A stretch of DNA of 64,000 nt, taken from assembly GCA_002434305.1 (NCBI GenBank), contig DJJU01000013.1:310001-374000 (forward strand), written 5' to 3'. Below, one piece after another: positions 8,405 through 17,334 of the stretch. The notes beneath the pieces were generated by a model. The model worked only from the letters and a program-made list of their open reading frames with translations, was not told where the DNA came from and made no database searches. The stretch is from Alicycliphilus sp. UBA6560. GTDB taxonomy: Bacteria > Pseudomonadota > Gammaproteobacteria > Burkholderiales > Burkholderiaceae_C. The position numbers were made by a program, and so were the translations under genes. Every line of letters starts with the position of its first letter. Positions within the stretch are counted from its first letter, which is position 1.

Positions 8405-9151
8405 TTGGGAGCGGTGGACTACGCGCAGATGGCGCTGCTGGCGGCGGTGGCGTCGTTCTGCCAGAACCTGACGGGCTTTGCCTTTGCCCTGATCTTCGTG
8501 GGCGCGGCCGGCGCGCTGTCGCTGATGCCCATCGCGGACGCGGCCAACATCGCCAGCATCCTGTCGGCCGTCAACGGCCTGGCCTACCTGCGTAGCCATC
8601 GCCTGGCGCCGCGCTGGGACCTGCTCAAGCCCACGCTGATCAGCGGCGTGGCGGGCGTGGGCATCGGCCTGGCGTTGCTGGCCTGGCTGAGCGGCAACAC
8701 GCTGCACGGCCTGCGCGTGGTGCTGGGCGTGTCCATCATCGCCTGCGCGGTGCTGCTGCTGGCGCGCTCGCAGCCGCGCCGGACGCCGTCGGGCACGGGC
8801 GTGCTGTGGGGCGTGGGGCTGGTCTCGGGCGTGCTGGGCGGGCTGTTCTCCACCGCCGGCCCGCCCATCGTCTACCACCTGTACCGCCAGCCGCTGCCGC
8901 CCATGGTGGTGCGCCAGTGCCTGGTGATTTTGTTCACGGTGCTGGCGCTGGTACGGCTGGCCTCCGTGGGCTTGGCGGGCGCGCTGCAGTGGAGCGTCGT
9001 GGGCGCCAGCGCGCTGGCGCTGCCGGTGGTCGTCGGCGTGACCTGGCTGCAGGCGCGCCACCCGCCGCGCCTGCCGGTACCGCTGGTGCGCTGGATCGTC
9101 TGCACGCTGCTGCTGATGGCCGGCGCCAGCCTGCTGGCCGCGGCCCTTTGA
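8405..9151 (+). CDS. TauE/SafE-family membrane permease (sulfite exporter family)
   Basis: About 248 residues, almost entirely hydrophobic with some eight predicted membrane segments. Family features are the early NLTGFAFALIFVG segment and the conserved SGVLGGLFSTAGPPIVYHLY stretch at the start of the second half, matching the internal duplication of TauE/SafE permeases. These move sulfite, sulfoacetate or other small organic anions across the inner membrane; the substrate here is unknown. Start TTG 8405 is preferred because GGGGAG lies about 9 nt upstream; GTG 8414 and ATG 8429 are alternatives. It sits between murU and pepP on the same strand. Confidence 0.78.
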   Translation: MGAVDYAQMALLAAVASFCQNLTGFAFALIFVGAAGALSLMPIADAANIASILSAVNGLAYLRSHRLAPRWDLLKPTLISGVAGVGIGLALLAWLSGNTLHGLRVVLGVSIIACAVLLLARSQPRRTPSGTGVLWGVGLVSGVLGGLFSTAGPPIVYHLYRQPLPPMVVRQCLVILFTVLALVRLASVGLAGALQWSVVGASALALPVVVGVTWLQARHPPRLPVPLVRWIVCTLLLMAGASLLAAAL

Positions 9152-9180
9152 GCGGCCCGCCAGGCGCTACGATGGCTGCC

Positions 9181-10563
9181 ATGACCACCATCTACGCAAA
9201 GCGGCGTGCGCGCCTGGCGGCCCAACTGGGCGCGGGCGGCATCGCCATCGTGCCCACGGCACCCGAACGGCAGCGCAACCGGGACAGCGACTATCTGTAC
9301 CGGCACGACAGCTACTTCTACTACCTCACCGGCTTCACCGAGCCCGGCGCCTGCCTGGTGCTGACGGCCGAGGGGCACAGCACGCTCTTTTGCCAGCCCA
9401 AGGACCTGGAGCGCGAGATCTGGGACGGCTACCGCCTGGGGCCCGAGGCGGCCGTCGCCACGCTGGGCGTGCAGGCGGCGCTGCCGGCCGGCCAGCTGGC
9501 CACCGAGCTGCCGCGACTGCTGGAAAACCGCCAGCGCGTGTGGTACCCCTTTGCCACGCACGAGGGCCTGGCCGCGCGCGTCGATGGCTGGCTGAGCGCG
9601 GTGCGCGCCCGCGTGCGCTACGGCGTGCTGTGCCCGGCCGAGCAGGCCGACGTGTGCCTGCTGCTGGACGAGATGCGCCTGATCAAGGACGCGCACGAGC
9701 AGGACGTGATGCGCCGCGCCGCCGCCATCAGCGCCCGCGCCCACGTGCGCGCCATGCAGCGCAGCAGCCGCATGCTGCGCGCCGGCCAGGACGTGCGCGA
9801 ATACCACCTGGACGCCGAGCTGCTGGCCGCCTTCCGCGAGGAGGGTTCGCAGTACCCGGCCTACGGCTCCATCGTCGCCGCCGGGCCCAACGCCTGCGTG
9901 CTGCACTACCGCGCCGACGCCGCGCCCGTGCGGGACGGCGAGCTGGTGCTGATCGACGCCGGCTGCGAACTCGATGGCTACGCCAGCGACATCACCCGCA
10001 CCTTTCCGGCCAATGGCACGTTCACTGGGCCGCAGCGCGCGCTGTACGACCTGGTGCTGGCCAGCCAGGACGCCGCCGTGGCGGCCACCCGGGCCGGCGC
10101 CCGCTTCACCGATCCGCACGACGCCACCGTGGCCGTGCTGGCGCAGGGCATGCTGGACTTGGGCCTGCTGGACAAGAACCAGGTCGGCAGCGCACAGGAC
10201 GCGATCGACAGCCGCGCCTACTTCCAGTTCTACATGCACCGCACCGGCCACTGGCTGGGCATGGATGTGCACGACTGCGGCAGCTACGTGGAGCCGGGCG
10301 AGGTGGGCCAGGCCAGCCAGCGGCGAGACCCGCTGTCGGGCGAGCTGATCACCGACCGCCCCAGCCGCATCCTGCGCCCGGGCATGGTGCTGACCATCGA
10401 ACCGGGCATCTACGTGCGCCCGGCGCCCGGCGTGCCCGAGCAGTTCCACCACATCGGCATCCGCATCGAGGACGACGCCATCGTCACCGAGGGCGGCTGC
10501 GAGCTGATCACGCGCGGTGTGCCGGTGCAGGCGGATGAGATCGAGGCGCTGATGCGCGCGTGA
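9181..10563 (+). CDS. pepP: Xaa-Pro aminopeptidase (M24B)
   Basis: 460 residues from ATG 9181 (ATG 9172, three codons earlier, is equally possible). It has an N-terminal aminopeptidase P domain (RDSDYLYRHDSYFYYLTGF) and a C-terminal pita-bread catalytic domain. The dinuclear-metal ligands are visible: Asp in LIDAGCELDGYASDITRTFP, His in HRTGHWLGMDVHD, Glu in LTIEPGIYV and Glu in GIRIEDDAIVTEGG. It removes N-terminal residues followed by proline from peptides in the cytosol. The length is typical of bacterial PepP. The gene follows the TauE-like permease by about 30 bp, so the two are probably cotranscribed. Confidence 0.93.
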   Translation: MTTIYAKRRARLAAQLGAGGIAIVPTAPERQRNRDSDYLYRHDSYFYYLTGFTEPGACLVLTAEGHSTLFCQPKDLEREIWDGYRLGPEAAVATLGVQAALPAGQLATELPRLLENRQRVWYPFATHEGLAARVDGWLSAVRARVRYGVLCPAEQADVCLLLDEMRLIKDAHEQDVMRRAAAISARAHVRAMQRSSRMLRAGQDVREYHLDAELLAAFREEGSQYPAYGSIVAAGPNACVLHYRADAAPVRDGELVLIDAGCELDGYASDITRTFPANGTFTGPQRALYDLVLASQDAAVAATRAGARFTDPHDATVAVLAQGMLDLGLLDKNQVGSAQDAIDSRAYFQFYMHRTGHWLGMDVHDCGSYVEPGEVGQASQRRDPLSGELITDRPSRILRPGMVLTIEPGIYVRPAPGVPEQFHHIGIRIEDDAIVTEGGCELITRGVPVQADEIEALMRA

Positions 10564-10646
10564 GGCGCGAATGCGCGGCGTACCCGCCATGTAACCGGGT
10601 CTGTGCAAGAATCGAAACTCGATTACATCGTCAGGAGTTCCATTCC

Positions 10647-12083
10647 ATGCGAGTGCGCCGCGCCACCAAGATCGTCGCCACCCTCGGGCCCGCGTCCAGC
10701 GACCCGCAACTGCTCGAACGCATGATCGCCGAGGGCGTGAACGTGGTGCGCCTGAATTTCAGCCACGGCAAGGCGCAGGACCACGTGGAGCGCGCCGCCA
10801 TGGTGCGCGAGGCGGCGCAGCGCGCCGGGCGCGAGGTGGCCATCATGGCCGACCTGCAGGGGCCGAAGATCCGCGTGGGCAAGTTCGCCGAGGGCCGGGT
10901 CATGCTGGAGCCGGACCAGCCCTTCGTGCTGGATGCTTCGCGCACCGAGCCCGGGGACGCCGCCGGCGTGGGCCTGGACTACAAGGAGCTGCCGCGCGAC
11001 GTGCGCGCCGGCGACGTGCTGCTGCTCAACGACGGCCTGATCGTGCTCACGGTGAACGCCGTGCGCGGCGAGGCGGTGCACACCACGGTGACGGTGGGCG
11101 GCGAGCTGTCCAGCAACAAGGGCATCAACAAGCAGGGCGGGGGCCTGACGGCGCCGGCGCTGACGGCCAAGGACATGGAGGACATCAAGACCGCCATGAG
11201 CTTCCAGGCCGATTACGTGGCCGTGAGCTTCCCCAAGAACGCCACCGACATGGAGATGGCGCGCCAGCTGTGCAACGTGGCGGCCGCCGAGTACCGCCAC
11301 AGGCCGGGCCTGATCGCCAAGATGGAGCGCGCCGAGGCTGTCCCGCTGCTCGAAGAAATCCTGCGCGTGTCCGACGGCATCATGGTGGCGCGCGGCGACC
11401 TGGCCGTGGAGGTGGGCAACGCTGCCGTGCCGGCGCTGCAAAAGAAGATGATCCGCATGGCGCGCGACATGGACAAGATCGTCATCACCGCCACGCAGAT
11501 GATGGAGAGCATGATCACCAACCCCGTGCCCACCCGCGCGGAGGTCAGCGACGTGGCCAACGCCGTGCTGGACGGCACGGACGCGGTGATGCTCAGCGCC
11601 GAGACGGCGGCCGGCCGCTATCCGCTGGAGACGGTGCAGGAGATGGCCAAGATCTGCGCCGCCGCCGAGGCCGCTGAGGACCCGGAGCGCGACGCGGACT
11701 TCACCGGCCAGACGCTGGGTCGCATCGACCAGTCCATCGCCATGGGCGCGCTGTTCACGGCCCACCACCTGGGCGCCAAGGCCATCGTGGCCATGACCGA
11801 GAGCGGCTCCACGGCACTGTGGATGAGCCGCCACCGCATCCACATTCCCATCTACGCGCTGACGCCCAAGGTGGCTACGCAGCGCAAGATGGCGCTGTAC
11901 CGCAACGTGCGCCCGCTGCTGATGGACACCAGCGCCGACCGCGACACGGCCCTGGAGCAGGCCGAGGGCCACCTGAAGACGCGCGGCATCGTGCAGCAGG
12001 GCGACCTGTACGCCATCACCTGCGGCGAGCCCATGGGTGCGCCGGGTGGCACCAACATGCTCAAGATCTGCCGGGCGCAGTGA
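10647..12083 (+). CDS. pyk: Pyruvate kinase
   Basis: 478 residues. Start ATG 10647 is supported by AGGAG 10 nt upstream and by the family N-terminus RRATKIVATLGPASSDP. Substrate and metal motifs are present: NVVRLNFSHG, ADLQGPKIRVGKF, GLIAKMERAEAVPLLEEIL (the catalytic Lys of the IxKxE motif), ARGDLAVEVG and ITATQMMESMI. It converts phosphoenolpyruvate and ADP to pyruvate and ATP, the last step of glycolysis. It is followed by class II aldolase on the same strand, an arrangement common in this family. A weak extended -10-like CAAGAAT lies about 35 bp upstream of the start. Confidence 0.97.
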   Translation: MRVRRATKIVATLGPASSDPQLLERMIAEGVNVVRLNFSHGKAQDHVERAAMVREAAQRAGREVAIMADLQGPKIRVGKFAEGRVMLEPDQPFVLDASRTEPGDAAGVGLDYKELPRDVRAGDVLLLNDGLIVLTVNAVRGEAVHTTVTVGGELSSNKGINKQGGGLTAPALTAKDMEDIKTAMSFQADYVAVSFPKNATDMEMARQLCNVAAAEYRHRPGLIAKMERAEAVPLLEEILRVSDGIMVARGDLAVEVGNAAVPALQKKMIRMARDMDKIVITATQMMESMITNPVPTRAEVSDVANAVLDGTDAVMLSAETAAGRYPLETVQEMAKICAAAEAAEDPERDADFTGQTLGRIDQSIAMGALFTAHHLGAKAIVAMTESGSTALWMSRHRIHIPIYALTPKVATQRKMALYRNVRPLLMDTSADRDTALEQAEGHLKTRGIVQQGDLYAITCGEPMGAPGGTNMLKICRAQ

Positions 12084-12230
12084 GCGCCGCGGCCGCCGGC
12101 CAGGGGCTGCCGCGCCGGCACGGGGCAATACCAGCAGGGAGCGCCGGCACAAGGGGGCTTGGGTAGAATTCCGGGGTTACGAAGCGGTTACAACCGCGTC
12201 TCATCCATAACCTTCGAACGGATCCGACCC

Positions 12231-13295
12231 ATGCCTCTCGTCTCGATGCGCGAACTGCTCGACCATGCCGCCGACAACGGCTACGGCATCCCCGCCTTCA
12301 ACGTCAACAACCTGGAGCAGGTGCAGGCCGTGATGGCTGCCGCCGACGAGGTGGGGGCGCCCGTGATCCTGCAGGCCAGCGCCGGTGCGCGCAAGTACGC
12401 GGGCGAGAGCTTCATCAAGCACCTGATCCAGGCAGCCGTTGAGGCCTATCCGCACATTCCGCTGGTCATGCACCAGGACCACGGCACCTCGCCCGCCGTC
12501 TGCCAGGGCGCCATCGCGCTGGGCTTCGGCTCGGTGATGATGGACGGCTCCCTGCTGGAGGACGGCAAGACCCCCTCGTCCTTCGACTACAACGTCGAGG
12601 TCACGCGCAAGGTGGTGGAGATGGCGCACAAGGTGGGCGTCACGGTCGAGGGCGAGCTGGGCTGCCTGGGCAGCCTGGAGACCGGCGAGGCCGGCGAGGA
12701 AGACGGCATCGGCGCCGTGGGCAAGCTCAGCCACGACCAGCTGCTGACCGACCCCGAGGAAGCCGCGCAGTTCGTCAAGGCCACCCAGCTGGACGCCCTG
12801 GCGATCGCCATCGGCACCAGCCACGGCGCCTACAAGTTCTCGCGCCCGCCCACGGGCGACGTGCTGTCCATCCAGCGTGTCAAGGAGATCCACGCTCGCA
12901 TCCCCAACACGCACCTGGTCATGCACGGCTCGTCCAGCGTGCCGCAGGAGCTGCTGGCGCTGATCAACCAGTACGGCGGCAAGATGAAGGAAACCTACGG
13001 CGTGCCCGTCAAGGAAATCCAGGAAGCCATCAAGCACGGCGTGCGCAAGATCAACATCGACACCGACATCCGCCTGGCCATGACCGGCGCGGTGCGCAAG
13101 TTCCAGGCCGAGAACCCGGACAAGTTCGACATGCGCGAGTGGATGAAGCCCGCCCGCGAGGCCGCCAAGGCAGTGTGCAAGGCGCGCTACCTGGAGTTTG
13201 GCTGCGAAGGTCAGGGCGGCAAGATCAAGGGCCACACGCTGGCGCAGATGGCCACGCGCTATGCGGGTGGCGAGCTCAAGCAGGTCGTCAACTGA
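12231..13295 (+). CDS. fba: Class II fructose-1,6-bisphosphate aldolase
   Basis: 354 residues from ATG 12231. Hallmarks of the zinc-dependent class IIA (Calvin-subtype) family are the N-terminal PAFNVNNLEQVQAVM, zinc ligands in MHQDHG, the VEGELGCLG segment, SHGAYKF, VMHGSSSVPQE, and the NIDTDIRLA phosphate-binding motif. It interconverts fructose-1,6-bisphosphate with DHAP and glyceraldehyde-3-phosphate in the cytosol. A TAGAAT box at 12164-12169 is a possible -10 element, so the gene may have its own promoter within the 147-bp gap after pyk. A strong terminator ends the unit. Confidence 0.97.
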   Translation: MPLVSMRELLDHAADNGYGIPAFNVNNLEQVQAVMAAADEVGAPVILQASAGARKYAGESFIKHLIQAAVEAYPHIPLVMHQDHGTSPAVCQGAIALGFGSVMMDGSLLEDGKTPSSFDYNVEVTRKVVEMAHKVGVTVEGELGCLGSLETGEAGEEDGIGAVGKLSHDQLLTDPEEAAQFVKATQLDALAIAIGTSHGAYKFSRPPTGDVLSIQRVKEIHARIPNTHLVMHGSSSVPQELLALINQYGGKMKETYGVPVKEIQEAIKHGVRKINIDTDIRLAMTGAVRKFQAENPDKFDMREWMKPAREAAKAVCKARYLEFGCEGQGGKIKGHTLAQMATRYAGGELKQVVN

Positions 13296-13322
13296 CGCCG
13301 GCCGTCCTGTACGGAACGATGC

Positions 13323-13354
13323 AACCTGCTGCCCTCGGGGAGCAGGTTTTTTTT
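13323..13354 (+). terminator. Rho-independent terminator after fba
   Basis: An 8-bp stem AACCTGCT/AGCAGGTT encloses a CCCTCGGG-containing loop and is followed by a run of eight T (13347-13354). It lies 27 bp downstream of the aldolase stop. Confidence 0.88.
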
Positions 13355-13506
13355 CGCCCTCCATCTCTGCCCTGGCGCAAGTCGGGGCTGCCCGCGGCTG
13401 CTGTTTTTTGGCACGACCGTGCTAAAACCGCCAATTTCTTCATGTAAGCTTGCGGTAAGTAGAAATACGCAACAGGACGTTTCCTGTGCACTAAAGGAAG
13501 ACAACC

Positions 13507-14622
13507 ATGCTGATTGGCGTGCCTGCGGAGACTCTTACTGGCGAAACGCGCGTGGCCGCGACGCCGGAGACCGTCAAGAAACTCAAGGCCCAGGGGCACA
13601 CCATCCGCGTCCAGGCCGGCGCGGGCACCGCCGCCAGCATCACCGACGAAGGCTTTGCCGCGGCGGGCGCCGAGATCGTCGACACCGCCGCGGCCTGGGG
13701 CTGCGACCTGCTGCTGAAGGTGCGTGCGCCCTCGGAGGCAGAAAGCCCGCTGCTGCGTCCCGGCAGCACCGTGGTGGGCATGCTCAACCCCTTCGATGCC
13801 GAGGGCCTGCAGCGCCTGGCGGCGGCCGGCGTCACGGCCTATGCGCTGGAGGCTGCGCCGCGCACCACCCGGGCGCAGAGCATGGACGTGCTGTCGTCCC
13901 AGGCCAACGTGGCCGGCTACAAGGCGGTGATGATTGCCGCCGACCGCTACCAGCGCTTTTTCCCCATGCTGATGACGGCCGCTGGCACGGTGAAGGCGGC
14001 GCGGGTGGTCATCCTGGGCGTGGGCGTGGCCGGTCTGCAGGCGATCGCCACGGCCAAGCGCCTGGGTGCGGTGATCGAAGCATCTGACGTGCGCCCCAGC
14101 GTCAAGGAACAGGTGGAGTCGCTGGGCGCCAAGTTCATCGACGTGCCCTACGAGACGGCCGAGGAAAAAGAGGCCGCCGAGGGCGTGGGCGGCTACGCCC
14201 GGCCCATGCCGCAAAGCTGGCTGGACCGGCAAAAGCTCGAGGTGGCCAAGCGCGTGGCGCAGGCGGACGTGGTCATCACCACGGCGCTGATCCCCGGCCG
14301 CGCCGCGCCGGTGCTGGTCACGCCCGAGATGGTCGAGGCCATGAAGCCCGGCTCGGTCATCGTCGACCTGGCCGCCGCCCAGGGCGGCAACTGCCCGCTG
14401 ACCCAGGCCGGGCGCACCGTGGTGCACCACGGCGTGACGCTGGTGGGCGAGACCAACCTGCCGGCGCTGGTGGCGGCCGACGCCTCGGCCCTGTACGCAC
14501 GCAACGTGCTGGACTTCCTGAAACTGGTCATCGACAAGGACGGCGCACTGCACATCGACCGCGAGGACGACATCGTCGTTGCCTGCCTGGTCGCGCATGA
14601 AGGCAAGATCGCGCGTACCTGA
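13507..14622 (+). CDS. pntAA: Proton-translocating NAD(P)+ transhydrogenase, subunit alpha part 1
   Basis: 371 residues: the NAD(H)-binding domain I of the split-alpha type. N-terminal MLIGVPAETLTGETRVAATP is the alanine-dehydrogenase/PNT signature, and the Rossmann motif is VVILGVGVAGLQAIATAKRL with SDVRP following. IVDLAAAQGGNCPLT is also conserved. It transfers hydride between NADH and NADP+ together with PntAB and PntB. SD AAAGGAAG precedes ATG 13507, and a small hairpin ACAGGA/TCCTGT sits at 13472-13487 in the leader. A lipoprotein gene separates it from pntAB, whereas the two alpha parts are usually adjacent. Confidence 0.95.
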   Translation: MLIGVPAETLTGETRVAATPETVKKLKAQGHTIRVQAGAGTAASITDEGFAAAGAEIVDTAAAWGCDLLLKVRAPSEAESPLLRPGSTVVGMLNPFDAEGLQRLAAAGVTAYALEAAPRTTRAQSMDVLSSQANVAGYKAVMIAADRYQRFFPMLMTAAGTVKAARVVILGVGVAGLQAIATAKRLGAVIEASDVRPSVKEQVESLGAKFIDVPYETAEEKEAAEGVGGYARPMPQSWLDRQKLEVAKRVAQADVVITTALIPGRAAPVLVTPEMVEAMKPGSVIVDLAAAQGGNCPLTQAGRTVVHHGVTLVGETNLPALVAADASALYARNVLDFLKLVIDKDGALHIDREDDIVVACLVAHEGKIART

Positions 14623-14643
14623 ACATTTCACGGGAATGCCGTC

Positions 14644-15375
14644 TTGAACTTCTTGCCTTTCTTCTCCCGCCGCTTCTGTCGCCCCGCCCTGGCGGCGGCC
14701 GCCCTGTCGGCGCTGCTGGCCGGCTGCGCCCCGATGCAGCCCGACCTGGTGCGCGTCGGCCGCGCCCAGCTGGAGCTGCCGCCCGGTCAGTGGACGGCGC
14801 TGGCCGGCGACAGCACGGTCTTCGACGTGCTGCCCGACGACGTCTCGCACGACCTGCCCATGGATTCGCGCCTGCTGGTCCTGCGCAGCAGCAGCGGCGA
14901 GCTGCTCGCCAGCGTGCTGGTGCAGACCAACGCCACCAACCACCCGCGCGACACCACGCTGTGGACCTGGAGCTGCCCTGCGCAAAAGGGTGTGCAGGTG
15001 GAAGACGCCACCCAAGGCAGCAGCGTGCGCATCGACTGCCTGCGCTACCGTCGCCGCGCCGACCTGGACGGCTACCTGGAGGCCAGCCGCCCGCAGCTGG
15101 CCCGCACCCTGGCGGCGCATCAGGCACTGCCGGCGCAGCCGCATTCGCACATCGCCTACCGCTATTCCACGCCCGAGGGCGGCTTCATCGCGGTGGACGT
15201 GCTGGCCGACCAGCGCCTGCTGCGTCCGCCCACGCACAACAACATGGAGTTTTTGCGCGCCGGACGGCCGGTGCAGGAATGGATGCAGCAACTGCGCGAG
15301 GCCGCGCGCGTGAGCCCGGCCATGATGGACGGACGCTTCGTGCTGCCGCCCTTCCCGCAGCCGCTGCCGCAGTAG
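14644..15375 (+). CDS. Putative lipoprotein inside the pnt operon
   Basis: 243 residues from TTG 14644, with GGGA 7 nt upstream; the only nearby ATG is out of frame. The N-terminus is a lipoprotein signal (residues ~1-29) ending in the lipobox LLAGC, so an outer- or inner-membrane-anchored periplasmic protein is predicted. The mature part has no family I recognise; it contains QLELPPGQWTALAG, three Cys residues, and an EFLRAGRPVQEWMQQLREAA end. The gene begins 21 bp after pntAA and ends 56 bp before pntAB, so it is cotranscribed with the transhydrogenase. A functional link is only inferred from position. Confidence 0.75.
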   Translation: MNFLPFFSRRFCRPALAAAALSALLAGCAPMQPDLVRVGRAQLELPPGQWTALAGDSTVFDVLPDDVSHDLPMDSRLLVLRSSSGELLASVLVQTNATNHPRDTTLWTWSCPAQKGVQVEDATQGSSVRIDCLRYRRRADLDGYLEASRPQLARTLAAHQALPAQPHSHIAYRYSTPEGGFIAVDVLADQRLLRPPTHNNMEFLRAGRPVQEWMQQLREAARVSPAMMDGRFVLPPFPQPLPQ

Positions 15376-15431
15376 ATGCAGGCGCAGGGCGTGGCCCGGC
15401 CAACCGAGTTTTTCTTTCCCAGGAGCCTCCC

Positions 15432-15761
15432 ATGGAGTCGGTCTCGCCCACCCTGATCAACCTGATCATCTTCGTGCTCGCCATCTACGTGGGCTACCAC
15501 GTGGTCTGGAACGTCACGCCCGCGCTGCACACACCGCTGATGGCCGTGACCAACGCCATCTCGGCCATCGTCATCGTCGGCGCCATGCTGGCCGCCGCGC
15601 TGACCGAGGGCGGCTTGGCCAAGACCATGGGCGTGCTGGCCGTGGCGCTGGCCGCGGTGAACGTCTTCGGCGGCTTCCTGGTGACGCGCCGCATGCTCGA
15701 GATGTTCAAGAAAAAAGAGCGTAAAACGCCCGCCAGTACTGCGCAGGCAGCTAGCAAATAA
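15432..15761 (+). CDS. pntAB: NAD(P)+ transhydrogenase, subunit alpha part 2 (membrane)
   Basis: 109 residues with three to four hydrophobic helices (LINLIIFVLAIYVGYHVVW, then TPLMAVTNAISAIVIVGAM). This is the membrane domain carried separately in split-alpha transhydrogenases. The TPLMSxTNAISxI-like motif is part of the proton path. AGGAG at 15421-15425 supports ATG 15432. The last ~14 residues (ERKTPASTAQAASK) and the TAA stop lie within a copy of the dispersed repeat, so the cytoplasmic tail appears to have been replaced or extended by it. pntB starts 12 bp later. Confidence 0.93.
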   Translation: MESVSPTLINLIIFVLAIYVGYHVVWNVTPALHTPLMAVTNAISAIVIVGAMLAAALTEGGLAKTMGVLAVALAAVNVFGGFLVTRRMLEMFKKKERKTPASTAQAASK

Positions 15762-15763
15762 GG
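15718..15763 (-). repeat. Dispersed repeat, copy 3, forming the pntAB 3' end
   Basis: On the minus strand it reads TTTGCTAGCTGCCTGCGC, then GGCGGGCGTTTTACGC, matching the family core. It supplies the final codons and the TAA stop of pntAB and ends just before the pntB ribosome site. Confidence 0.6.
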
Positions 15764-15773
15764 AGCAGACGGC

Positions 15774-17258
15774 ATGAGCATGAACCTCGTCACGCTGCTG
15801 TACCTGGTGGCCAGCGTCTGCTTCATCCAGGCGCTCAAGGGACTGTCGCATCCCACCACGTCGATCCGCGGCAACGTCTTCGGCATGGCCGGCATGGCCA
15901 TCGCCGTGCTGACCACGGCGGCGCTGGTCGTGGGCCTGGCCGGCTCGGCCCTGGGCCTGTCCTGGGTGCTGCTGGGCCTGGTGGTAGGCGGCGGCGCCGG
16001 CGCCGTCATGGCCCAGCGGGTGGAGATGACGAAGATGCCCGAGCTGGTGGCCTTCATGCACAGCATGATCGGCCTGGCCGCCGTCTTCATCGCCGTGGCA
16101 GCCGTGGCCGAGCCCTGGGCCTTCGGCATCACCGCCGCGCCGGTGGCGGCCGCTGCCGCCGTGCCCACGCCCGCGGGCACGCTGCTGGTGGGCGGCGCGC
16201 TGCGCGCGCCCATCCCTTACGGCAACCGGCTGGAGCTGTTCCTGGGTGCGGCCATCGGCGCCATCACCTTCAGCGGCTCGGTGATCGCCTTCGGCAAACT
16301 CTCGGGCAAGTACAAGTTCCGCCTGTTCCAGGGCGCGCCGGTGGTCTTCCGTGGCCAGCACCTGCTGAACCTGGTGCTGGGCCTGGCCACCGTAGGCCTG
16401 GGGCTGGCCTTCATGGCCACCGAGCGCTGGGACGCCTTCTTCGCCATGCTGGTGCTGTCCTTCGTGCTGGGTGTGCTGATCATCATCCCCATCGGTGGGG
16501 CCGACATGCCGGTGGTGGTGTCCATGCTCAACAGCTATTCGGGCTGGGCGGCGGCGGGCATCGGCTTCAGCCTGAACAACAGCATGCTGATCATCGCCGG
16601 CTCGCTGGTGGGCAGCTCGGGCGCCATCCTGTCCTACATCATGTGCAAGGCCATGAACCGCTCGTTCTTCAACGTGATTCTGGGCGGCTTTGGCGGCGAC
16701 GCGGCCGCAGCCACGGCCGGCGGCGGCGTGCAGCGCACGGCCAAGAGCGGCAGCGCCGACGACGCCGCCTTCCTGCTCAGCCAGGCCGAGACCGTGATCA
16801 TCGTGCCCGGCTACGGCCTGGCCGTGGCGCGCGCTCAGCACGCCGTGAAGGAGCTGGCGCAAAAACTCACCGAGCACGGCGTCACCGTCAAGTACGCCAT
16901 CCACCCCGTGGCCGGACGCATGCCGGGCCACATGAACGTGCTGCTGGCCGAGGCCGAGGTGCCGTATGACCAGGTCTTCGAGATGGAAGACATCAACGGC
17001 GAGTTCGGGCAGGCCGACGTTGCCATCGTCCTGGGCGCCAACGACGTGGTGAACCCGGCGGCGCTGCAAAAGGGCTCGCCCATCTATGGCATGCCGATTC
17101 TGGAGGCCTACAAGGCCAAGACCGTGATCGTCAACAAGCGCTCCATGGCGGCCGGCTATGCCGGGCTGGACAACGAGCTGTTCTACATGGACAAGACCAT
17201 GATGGTCTTCGGCGACGCGAAGAAGGTGGTCGAGGACATCGGCAAGGCCATCGAGTAG
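15774..17258 (+). CDS. pntB: NAD(P)+ transhydrogenase, subunit beta
   Basis: 494 residues. Roughly residues 1-290 are the multi-helix membrane domain II. The C-terminal ~190 residues are the NADP(H)-binding domain III with VIIVPGYGLAVARAQHAV, HPVAGRMPGHMNVLLAEA and IVLGANDVVNPAA. Together with PntAA and PntAB it couples inward proton flow to NADPH formation in the inner membrane. AAGGAG lies 9 nt upstream of ATG 15774. An acyl-CoA ligase follows after 76 bp, with a possible separate promoter. Confidence 0.97.
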   Translation: MSMNLVTLLYLVASVCFIQALKGLSHPTTSIRGNVFGMAGMAIAVLTTAALVVGLAGSALGLSWVLLGLVVGGGAGAVMAQRVEMTKMPELVAFMHSMIGLAAVFIAVAAVAEPWAFGITAAPVAAAAAVPTPAGTLLVGGALRAPIPYGNRLELFLGAAIGAITFSGSVIAFGKLSGKYKFRLFQGAPVVFRGQHLLNLVLGLATVGLGLAFMATERWDAFFAMLVLSFVLGVLIIIPIGGADMPVVVSMLNSYSGWAAAGIGFSLNNSMLIIAGSLVGSSGAILSYIMCKAMNRSFFNVILGGFGGDAAAATAGGGVQRTAKSGSADDAAFLLSQAETVIIVPGYGLAVARAQHAVKELAQKLTEHGVTVKYAIHPVAGRMPGHMNVLLAEAEVPYDQVFEMEDINGEFGQADVAIVLGANDVVNPAALQKGSPIYGMPILEAYKAKTVIVNKRSMAAGYAGLDNELFYMDKTMMVFGDAKKVVEDIGKAIE

Positions 17259-17334
17259 TTTCGGCAGGTACCGCCCGCTGTTTTTTTACGTATAACCCGT
17301 TTCATTTGAAAACAGAAGATTCCAGGAGAGACAC

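Noticed and set aside
12100..12180. Strong sigma70 promoter ahead of fba
   Set aside because: Only the TAGAAT box is good; no acceptable -35 at the right spacing, so it is mentioned in the gene entry only.
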